Positions 1-5,353 of a stretch of 5,366 bases of DNA are shown one piece after another (positions within the stretch are counted from its first letter, which is position 1; each line of letters opens with the position of its first letter). Origin of the DNA: JAGBWK01 sp964490275 (GTDB lineage: Bacteria > Bacteroidota > Bacteroidia > Bacteroidales > Muribaculaceae); assembly GCA_964490275.1 (NCBI GenBank), contig CAZBBL010000139.1, positions 1 to 5,366 of the forward strand. The letters are read 5' to 3'. A program made the position numbers and the translations under genes. The notes beneath the pieces are model-generated. The model was not told the DNA's origin. It was given only the letters and a program-made list of their open reading frames with translations, and made no database searches.

Positions 1-5
1 TGAGA

Positions 6-38
6 TTGAGGGAAGTTCGGCTACTTTGCGTATATTTG
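6..38 (+). promoter_or_regulatory. Candidate Bacteroidota-type promoter for the acyltransferase operon
   Basis: Positions 31-38 read TATATTTG, a full match to the Bacteroidota -7 consensus TAnnTTTG. A TTG at 6-8 could be the -33 element, although the 22-nt gap is slightly long. Transcription would start near 45, giving a leader of about 33 nt before the ATG at 78. A near-match (CTACTTTG, 21-28) lies just upstream but has no -33 partner at a suitable distance within the window. This is pattern matching only. The operon may also be read from an upstream gene outside the window. Confidence 0.45.
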
Positions 39-77
39 TAGGTTGAAATGAAAGACTCTCATAGATAGGATAATCAA

Positions 78-1058
78 ATGGAACAAAATAATATATCAAA
101 CGAGGCTAAAGCTGCCTCTAATACCGAAACTAAGGCTGCAAATACCGAAACTAAGGCTGCTGCTACCGAGACAAAGGCTGCAAATACCGAAGCAAAGGCT
201 GTAAACGTTGCTGCTGAAGAGCCTAAGAAGCGTGTGGTAATCGACATGGACGATGTGGCAAAGCTGTCGCCATGGCTTGGTCGCCACCAAAAGTTCACCA
301 AGGGTTTGTTTAAGTTTTTGAAGGTCGACAAGGTTAACGACCTGCACGAACACAATATCGACAACCCCGGTGGCGGACCCGGATTCGTGCGCGGAATGCT
401 CGAGGAGCTCGACATAAAGCTCAAAATCGACAATGAGGAGGTGCTCGACAACCTGCCCGAAGGGGCGTTTATCACGGTGAGCAACCACCATTTCGGAGCT
501 TTAGACGGCATAATATTGATTGACATTGTGGCACAGCGTCGTCCGAAATTCAGAGTGATGGTAAACATGATGCTCAACTATATATCGGGTATGCGCGACA
601 ACTTTATTGCTGTCGACGCGTTGGCATCAGACGATCCGAAGAAGAAGGCCGTGTCGATGAAGGGCATCAAGCAGGCGATAATGCAAGTGCGCTCGGGCGA
701 ACCTGTGGGCTTTTTCCCTGCCGGGGCTGTAGCGAAGGTAAACTGGCGTCTGAGATTGAAAGACCGCGAGTGGCAGCCCAATATCATAAGGCTGATAGAG
801 CAGCTGAAGGTGCCGGTAGTGCCGATATTCTTCCATGGCAGTCAGAGCTGGTGGTTCAACTTCCTTGGATTGACGGCATGGCAACTCAGGTCGCTGCGTC
901 ATCCGGCCGAAGTGTTCCGCAAACGTCATAAGACATTTCATATCACAGTAGGCCAACCGATTTCGGTAGAGGAGCAGCGCAAGCACATGGGCTCGCTGGA
1001 GGAGTTTGGCCAATATCTGAAAGAAACGACATATAAATTGCGCGATAATGATAAATAA
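78..1058 (+). CDS. Lysophospholipid acyltransferase family protein (PlsC/hemolysin-type)
   Basis: A 326-residue protein expected to transfer an acyl chain to a lysophospholipid or aminolipid at the inner face of the cytoplasmic membrane. The acyltransferase domain covers about residues 110-300. Motif I is NHHFGALDG (136-144), with the HX4D catalytic pair H138/D143. Motif III is FFPAGAVAK (212-220), and a VPVVPIFFHG block (245-254) matches motif IV. The tail with LRSLRHPAEVF and ITVGQPI resembles the hemolysin/OlsB-like branch, which includes acyltransferases of ornithine- and glycine-lipid synthesis; the substrate here cannot be told. Residues 7-47 are an Ala/Lys/Thr/Glu repeat with no place in the catalytic fold, probably a disordered or helical extension. 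The usual motif III glutamate is an alanine. The ATG at 78 has an AGGA 7 nt upstream (67-70), one of the few Shine-Dalgarno-like signals here. The 3' end overlaps the next gene by 11 nt. Confidence 0.88.
   Translation: MEQNNISNEAKAASNTETKAANTETKAAATETKAANTEAKAVNVAAEEPKKRVVIDMDDVAKLSPWLGRHQKFTKGLFKFLKVDKVNDLHEHNIDNPGGGPGFVRGMLEELDIKLKIDNEEVLDNLPEGAFITVSNHHFGALDGIILIDIVAQRRPKFRVMVNMMLNYISGMRDNFIAVDALASDDPKKKAVSMKGIKQAIMQVRSGEPVGFFPAGAVAKVNWRLRLKDREWQPNIIRLIEQLKVPVVPIFFHGSQSWWFNFLGLTAWQLRSLRHPAEVFRKRHKTFHITVGQPISVEEQRKHMGSLEEFGQYLKETTYKLRDNDK
120..203 (+). repeat. Four tandem 21-nt units encoding an NTETKAA heptapeptide repeat
   Basis: Units begin at 120, 141, 162 and 183 and encode NTETKAA, NTETKAA, ATETKAA and NTEAKAV. 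The first two differ only in their last base (gca/gct). A degenerate fifth copy, SNEAKAA, lies just upstream at residues 7-13. The array is in frame, so gain or loss of units would keep the acyltransferase frame intact. The near identity of units one and two suggests recent duplication. Confidence 0.9.
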
Positions 1059-2295
1059 CAGCTTGCCATCAGTGGAAGTCGCCGCCGTGAAACAAACGCT
1101 CGGCATCGTGGGCAACGCGCCGGGGCTCAACAACGCCGTGGAGCGTGCGCTGCGAGTGGCGCCTATCGACTTGTCGGTGTTGGTGACCGGCGAGAGCGGT
1201 ACGGGCAAGGAGTTTTTTCCGAAGATTATCCACCGCAACAGTGCGCGCAAGCACAACAAATATATCGCCGTCAACTGTGGCGCCATCCCCGAGGGGACTA
1301 TCGACTCAGAGCTGTTTGGCCACGAGAAGGGGGCCTTCACGGGCGCAGTAGCGTCGCGCAAGGGCTACTTTGAGGAGGCCGACGGAGGTACGATATTTCT
1401 CGACGAGGTAGCGGAGTTGCCGCTGACGACGCAAGCCAGACTGCTGCGCGTATTGGAGAGCGGCGAGTTTATAAAAGTGGGGTCGTCGACGGTGCAAAAG
1501 ACCAACATACGCATCGTGGCGGCGACTAACGTCGACATGGCTGCGGCCATCGCCGAAGGGCGCTTCCGTGAAGACCTCTACTATAGGTTGTCGACGGTGC
1601 AAATCACCGTGCCGGCGCTGCGCAATCGTGGCAACGACATAATGTTGCTGGCGAGGAAATTTGCGTCGGAGTTTGCCGAGCGCTATCGCACACCGGCCAT
1701 CAGCTTTGGCGACGAGGCTCGCACTCACCTACTCCACTACAGTTGGCCCGGCAACGTGCGCCAGCTGAAAAACGTCATCGAGCAGGCCGCGCTGTTTGAC
1801 GCCGGTCGCGAGCTCGACGGCGACGATATAGACACGCTGCTGCCGACGCGTCCCGACATCTCGGCTCCGGCGATAATAAGTTCGCGCAACAGCTATGAGC
1901 ATGAGCGCGATATGCTGTTCAACCTTATTTTCCGCCTGCAACACGAGATTGACGAACTCAAGAGTCGGCTTGGCAAGGGGGGCAAAATCGACGACGAAGG
2001 CTTCAGTGCCGGCGCTATCGACGCACCCATCACCGAGGCCAAGGAGACGACAGGCCACAGCCTGATGCGCATACCCGGCGGCATCAACGACCTGCTGATT
2101 TCGCGCCACGCCGACAGCCACACCGTCGAAGACGTGACACCGACCGAGGGGGGCCTCACGCTCGAAGACACCGAGCGCGAAACCATACGCCGGTCGTTGG
2201 AGCGCAACCAGGGACGTCGCAAGGCGGCGGCGGCCGAACTCAACATTTCAGAACGCACCCTCTATCGCAAGATTAAAGAATATGGCCTTGAATAA
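1048..2295 (+). CDS. Sigma-54-dependent transcriptional activator (AAA+ with Fis-type HTH, no receiver domain)
   Basis: A 415-residue bacterial enhancer-binding protein that should use ATP hydrolysis to open RpoN-RNA polymerase promoter complexes. The AAA+ domain fills about residues 18-265: Walker A GESGTGKE (48-55), the sigma-54 contact loop GAFTGA (95-100), Walker B GGTIFLDEV (113-121), the sensor I region AATN (158-161), candidate arginine fingers in GRFREDLYYRL (171-181), and the sensor II region WPGNVRQL (233-240). A Fis-type helix-turn-helix lies at 372-413 (AAAAELNISERTLYRK). Only about 17 residues precede the AAA+ domain, so there is no receiver, PAS or GAF input domain. About 105 residues separate AAA+ and HTH, including a probable coiled coil (about 286-308). 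The gene overlaps its upstream neighbour by 11 nt and lptE by 14 nt, implying translational coupling. Family assignment is certain; the target genes and signal are unknown. Confidence 0.95.
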   Translation: MINNSLPSVEVAAVKQTLGIVGNAPGLNNAVERALRVAPIDLSVLVTGESGTGKEFFPKIIHRNSARKHNKYIAVNCGAIPEGTIDSELFGHEKGAFTGAVASRKGYFEEADGGTIFLDEVAELPLTTQARLLRVLESGEFIKVGSSTVQKTNIRIVAATNVDMAAAIAEGRFREDLYYRLSTVQITVPALRNRGNDIMLLARKFASEFAERYRTPAISFGDEARTHLLHYSWPGNVRQLKNVIEQAALFDAGRELDGDDIDTLLPTRPDISAPAIISSRNSYEHERDMLFNLIFRLQHEIDELKSRLGKGGKIDDEGFSAGAIDAPITEAKETTGHSLMRIPGGINDLLISRHADSHTVEDVTPTEGGLTLEDTERETIRRSLERNQGRRKAAAAELNISERTLYRKIKEYGLE

Positions 2296-2812
2296 ACTCC
2301 GCCACGCGTTGGCAACGACGCTCGTAGCAACCGCCTCGGTATTGGCATGGCACGGCTGTGTGCCCAACTATACGCTCAACGGTGCGGCTATCGACTACTC
2401 GATTTATCATACGATACACGTGTCGAACTTCCCGATACGTGCGGCGCTGATGTATCCACCTCTGCAACAGACGTTTGAGAACGAACTATTGGACTATATC
2501 ACACGCAATACGCGCTTGACGACGACCGACGGCAACGCCGACATCTCGCTCGAGGGCGAAATCACCGGCTACACGCTGACGCCGCAAGCTGTGACCGAGG
2601 ACGCTTACGCCTCGCAAACGCGTCTGACAATCACCGTGCGTGTGAAATATACCGACGAGAAAAACGACCGCAACGACCTTGACCAAACCTTCTCGGCCTA
2701 TCGCGACTTTGACAGCTCACAATTGCTGACCGACGTGCAAGACGAGCTGTGTCAACAGATTTCGAAAGAGCTTGTAGAACTAATCTTTAACGCAACACTC
2801 GGCAACTGGTAA
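2282..2812 (+). CDS. lptE: LPS-assembly outer-membrane lipoprotein LptE
   Basis: A 176-residue lipoprotein expected to act as the plug and partner of LptD in the outer-membrane LPS translocon. An N-terminal signal segment (about residues 4-22) ends at Cys26, the likely lipidated residue. The mature part has the Bacteroidota LptE layout: an NYTLNGAAI start, VSNFPIRAALMYPPL, NTRLTTT, the strand pair GEITGYTLTPQAV, TRLTITVRVKY, FSAYRDFDS and the end LVELIFNATLGNW. These are recalled family features, not a search result. The lipobox is poor: AWHGC has Trp and His where a small or aliphatic pair is usual. The ATG at 2282 lies inside the last codons of the sigma-54 regulator (14-nt overlap). No later in-frame ATG would keep the signal peptide. 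The stop at 2810-2812 touches the next start. Confidence 0.87.
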   Translation: MALNKLRHALATTLVATASVLAWHGCVPNYTLNGAAIDYSIYHTIHVSNFPIRAALMYPPLQQTFENELLDYITRNTRLTTTDGNADISLEGEITGYTLTPQAVTEDAYASQTRLTITVRVKYTDEKNDRNDLDQTFSAYRDFDSSQLLTDVQDELCQQISKELVELIFNATLGNW

Positions 2813-3586
2813 ATGACTGACATCAACACACTTATCGACATATTATCCGACCCCAAAGCCTCGACGGAGACTATGGTCGACGACGTAGTGGAAGCTCGCA
2901 AGCGCTACCCCTACTTCACGCTGCCGGCAGCGCTGTTGCTGCGCAACCATGCCGACAAAATCGCCGACGAGGCGTTGCGCAACGAGTTGACACAATCGGT
3001 GGCGATGACCACGTCAGACCCTACCGACCTATATATATTGTTGGAGGGCGCGGGGTGTGACCACGCATCGTTCTACCCCGAAGAGAAGCCGGCGACGCCG
3101 ACAACCGACAGCGCCATCGACACATTTCTCAACACCTATGGGAGCACGTCGGCAGAGGAGGAGCAAATGCTCGAACGACTCATCTTCAATCCTACGCCCG
3201 ACTATGCTCAACTGCTGTCGCGCGAAGAGGAGGAGAGCATACCCGAGCCGGCCGAAGCCCCCGAGGGGAGCCAAGACGATTTGCTCAACAAGTTTATCAT
3301 CAAGCAGAAACAAAGCGCCGGCGTCATACCCGAAGAGAAGTCGCCGGTGGCACAACATGCCGAGCAACGCCGCCAACAAGAGCCTCCACAACCGGCAGCC
3401 GACGACACATTGCTCAGCGAAAGCTTGGCAAAAATATTCATTCGACAGCGCCATTATCAACAAGCTTATGAAATTATAAGTCAATTAAGCTTGAATTATC
3501 CAAAAAAAAGTGTTTACTTTGCAGACCAATTACGTTTTTTGCGTAAGCTGATCAACAATCAACACCATAAAGAACAATCAAAATAA
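2813..3586 (+). CDS. Conserved Bacteroidota hypothetical protein with TPR-like C-terminus
   Basis: A 257-residue protein of unknown function. Three parts are visible. The N-terminal helical part (about 1-85) contains RYPYFTLPAALLLRN, a pattern I recall from Bacteroidota proteins encoded beside lptE and secG. The acidic, Pro/Gln-rich middle (about 86-198) is probably disordered but holds two short helical patches with IDTFLNTYG and LLNKFIIKQ. The C-terminal helix pair (about 200-248) resembles one TPR unit, with LSESLAKIFIRQRHYQQAYE followed by LSLNYPKKSVYFADQ. No signal peptide or membrane segment is seen, so it should be cytoplasmic. Its ATG directly follows the lptE stop with no spacer, which implies coupled translation. 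The last 150 or so bases are much more AT-rich than the rest and contain a candidate promoter for secG. A scaffold role in envelope assembly is possible but not supported by any catalytic motif. Confidence 0.8.
   Translation: MTDINTLIDILSDPKASTETMVDDVVEARKRYPYFTLPAALLLRNHADKIADEALRNELTQSVAMTTSDPTDLYILLEGAGCDHASFYPEEKPATPTTDSAIDTFLNTYGSTSAEEEQMLERLIFNPTPDYAQLLSREEEESIPEPAEAPEGSQDDLLNKFIIKQKQSAGVIPEEKSPVAQHAEQRRQQEPPQPAADDTLLSESLAKIFIRQRHYQQAYEIISQLSLNYPKKSVYFADQLRFLRKLINNQHHKEQSK
3491..3521 (+). promoter_or_regulatory. Candidate promoter for secG inside the upstream gene
   Basis: TTG at 3491-3493 and TTACTTTG at 3514-3521 are separated by 20 nt, a good spacing for the Bacteroidota -33/-7 promoter; the -7 box differs from TAnnTTTG at one base. 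An A8 run lies between the boxes. Transcription would start near 3528, leaving a leader of about 74 nt before the secG ATG. The surrounding DNA is sharply AT-rich (16 G+C of 60 at 3481-3540, against 38 of 60 at 3361-3420). Confidence 0.45.
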
Positions 3587-3601
3587 ACAGATAACACCAC
3601 A

Positions 3602-4024
3602 ATGCAAACAGTATTAGTAGTTTTAACCGTCATCGTAGCCATCTTATTGATAATCGTCGTATTGATTCAAAAATCTAAAGGCGGCGGCTTGGCTTCGAAC
3701 TTTGCCGGTTCAAACCAAATCATGGGCGTAAGACGCACCAACGACTTCATCGAAAAAACAACATGGGTGTTGGCTATCATCATCTTGGTATTGTCAATCC
3801 TCTCATCATTGATTGGCAACAGCAAGGAAGCTGACAACGGCGAATTTGGCGACCAAATGCCCGCAACAGAGCAAACTCAACCCACCAACTTTGGTTCGGA
3901 AGCTACCGAAGCTGCTCCCGCTGCTCCCGCAGCTACTGAAGCTCCCAAAGCTGAGGCTGCTCCCGAGGCTGCCGCTACCGAGGCTGCTCCCGCTGCCACA
4001 GAAGCCGCTCAGCCCGAAGCCTAA
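3602..4024 (+). CDS. secG: Preprotein translocase subunit SecG with long Ala/Glu/Pro tail
   Basis: A 140-residue small subunit of the SecYEG translocon, which assists SecA-driven protein export across the cytoplasmic membrane. Two hydrophobic segments (about 3-22 and 54-72) flank the conserved SecG loop: QKSKGGGLASNFAG (23-36), followed by the MGVRRTNDFIEKTTW stretch (41-55). Residues 73-140 form a low-complexity tail of Ala, Glu, Pro and Thr that is not needed for the SecG fold. E. coli SecG is about 110 residues, so the extra length is in this tail. With standard SecG topology (both ends outside), the tail would be periplasmic. The gene starts 15 nt after the previous stop. It has no Shine-Dalgarno sequence but an A-rich upstream region, as is usual in Bacteroidota. 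A hairpin terminator follows 36 nt after the stop. Confidence 0.95.
   Translation: MQTVLVVLTVIVAILLIIVVLIQKSKGGGLASNFAGSNQIMGVRRTNDFIEKTTWVLAIIILVLSILSSLIGNSKEADNGEFGDQMPATEQTQPTNFGSEATEAAPAAPAATEAPKAEAAPEAAATEAAPAATEAAQPEA
3902..4021 (+). repeat. Low-complexity repeat coding for the SecG tail (TEAAPAA-like)
   Basis: Residues 101-140 of SecG consist almost only of Ala, Glu, Pro and Thr, with recurring TEAAP, PAAT and EAAP blocks. The DNA is an imperfect repeat of gct/gcc/gaa/ccc codons. It is less regular than the acyltransferase array and no fixed unit length holds throughout. Confidence 0.8.
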
Positions 4025-4060
4025 CTCTCTTATTTAGCTGTTTGAAAATGTTAATCATAC

Positions 4061-4108
4061 AACAAGGGTGTGCTCGCCAAGGGCGCATCCCTTGTTTTGT
4101 TTTTGTTT
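4061..4108 (+). terminator. Rho-independent terminator after secG
   Basis: AACAAGGG (4061-4068) pairs perfectly with CCCTTGTT (4089-4096). With T4088 bulged out, the stem continues for seven more pairs (4069-4075 with 4081-4087, two of them G-U) to a GCCAA loop (4076-4080). A T-rich tract interrupted by single Gs runs to 4108. This should end the secG transcript. The T-tract runs directly into the ATG of the next gene at 4109. Confidence 0.85.
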
Positions 4109-5353
4109 ATGCAACGAAAAGATTTTGAACTAATGGCCCCCGTCGGCAGCTACGAGTCGCTCCACGCTGCCATCAATGCCGGCGCCAACGCCATCTATTT
4201 TGGCGTTGAAGGGCTCAACATGCGTGCCCGCTCCTCAGCCAACTTCACCCTCGACGACCTGCGCCAGATAGCGCAGATATGCAACGAGGCCGGTGTGAAA
4301 ACCTATCTGACGGTCAACACCGTCATCTACGACAACGAGTTGGAGAAATGCCGCGAGATAATACGCGCCGTGGCTCAAAGCGGCATCACGGCTGTCATCG
4401 CGTCGGATATCGCAGCCATCACTATCGCACGCAGCGAGGGCGTAGAAGTTCATATATCTACCCAATGCAACATCACCAACATCGAGGCCGTAAGATTTTA
4501 TTCGCAATGGGCCGACGTGGTAGTGCTGGCCCGCGAGCTCAATTTAGAGCAGGTGGCAGCCATCCACCGCGCCATCGTCGACGAGCAGATACGCGGTCCG
4601 AAGGGCGGGTTGGTGAAGATTGAGATGTTTTGCCACGGCGCCCTGTGCATGGCCGTGTCGGGCAAATGCTACCTGAGTCTCCATGAGATGAACTCAAGTG
4701 CCAACCGTGGCAGCTGCACTCAGATATGCCGTCGCAGCTATACCGTAACCGACCGCGAGACGGGCGACCAACTCGACATCGAAAACAAATATATCATGTC
4801 GCCCAAGGACCTCAAGACTATCCACTTCCTCAACAAGATGATAGATGCGGGCGTAAGCGTGTTTAAAATCGAAGGTCGCGCCCGCGGTGCCGAGTATGTA
4901 AAAATCGCCGTGGAATGCTATTCTCAGGCGCTCGAATCGATTGTCGACGGCACCTACAGCGAGGAGAAAATTGCGGCCTGGGACGAGCGTTTGCGCTTGA
5001 TTTTCAACCGCGGATTCTGGAACGGCTACTACCTTGGGCAACGCTTGGGCGAATGGTCGTCGAAATATGGGTCGTCGGCAACTCGCACCAAGGTGTATGC
5101 AGCCAAGGCCACTCGCTATTTCCCGCGCCTTGGCGTGGCCGAGTTTCACATGGAGACGGGTACACTGCGTCCGGGCGACGAGATAATCATCACCGGGCCG
5201 TCGACGGGTGCGGTAGAGGTGACGCTCAGCGAAATGCGTCTCGACGCCGGAGCCGTGGCCGAGGTCAACAAGGGCGACGATTTCTCAATCGCAGTGCCCT
5301 GCAAGATACGTCCCGGCGACCGCCTGTACCTCTGGCGCAAGAACGAGCAATAA
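4109..5353 (+). CDS. Peptidase U32 family protein, TrhP (YegQ)-like, probable tRNA U34 hydroxylation factor
   Basis: A 414-residue U32 family protein. The name is historical: characterised members such as E. coli TrhP/YegQ take part in tRNA 5-hydroxyuridine formation, and UbiU/V in ubiquinone hydroxylation. The N-terminal TIM-barrel-like part starts with FELMAPVGSYESL. The U32 signature is at 172-190 (EMFCHGALCMAVSGKCYLS), followed by NRGSCTQICR (199-208), YIMSPKDL (228-235) and FKIEGRARG (252-260), an order I recall from TrhP. Cys180, Cys187, Cys203 and Cys207 are candidates for an Fe-S cluster, as reported for UbiU/V; C175 is extra. A beta-rich C-terminal domain (about 325-414) has LRPGDEIIITGP and IRPGDRLYLWRK. 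It is somewhat shorter than E. coli TrhP. A GTG at 4070 would add 13 residues, but it lies inside the terminator stem and the family start fits ATG 4109. The exact substrate is inferred. Confidence 0.85.
   Translation: MQRKDFELMAPVGSYESLHAAINAGANAIYFGVEGLNMRARSSANFTLDDLRQIAQICNEAGVKTYLTVNTVIYDNELEKCREIIRAVAQSGITAVIASDIAAITIARSEGVEVHISTQCNITNIEAVRFYSQWADVVVLARELNLEQVAAIHRAIVDEQIRGPKGGLVKIEMFCHGALCMAVSGKCYLSLHEMNSSANRGSCTQICRRSYTVTDRETGDQLDIENKYIMSPKDLKTIHFLNKMIDAGVSVFKIEGRARGAEYVKIAVECYSQALESIVDGTYSEEKIAAWDERLRLIFNRGFWNGYYLGQRLGEWSSKYGSSATRTKVYAAKATRYFPRLGVAEFHMETGTLRPGDEIIITGPSTGAVEVTLSEMRLDAGAVAEVNKGDDFSIAVPCKIRPGDRLYLWRKNEQ

Noticed and set aside
21..28. CTACTTTG as the main -7 box for the first gene
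   Set aside because: It does not match TAnnTTTG at the TA positions and no TTG lies at a suitable distance within the window; the box at 31-38 is better.
120..203. Repeat array considered as a CRISPR or regulatory iteron set
   Set aside because: Units are directly adjacent without spacers and translate in frame as a heptapeptide repeat.
627..1361. Long open frame on the - strand (244 codons) across the end of the acyltransferase and start of the regulator
   Set aside because: It lies opposite two well-supported genes, crosses their junction, and its translation shows no recognisable domain or ordered composition.
2340..2372. TGGCAC followed by TGTGC in the lptE signal region as a sigma-54 promoter
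   Set aside because: The spacing from GG to GC is 11 rather than 10 nt and it lies in the coding region with no gene start suitably downstream.
3057..3479. 140-codon + strand frame within the TPR-like gene
   Set aside because: It is a frame-shifted shadow with a Ser/Arg/Pro-rich translation typical of out-of-frame GC-rich coding DNA.
3813..4037. 74-codon + strand frame over the SecG tail
   Set aside because: Its Leu/Pro-rich product is simply the +1 reading of the alanine/proline codon repeat.
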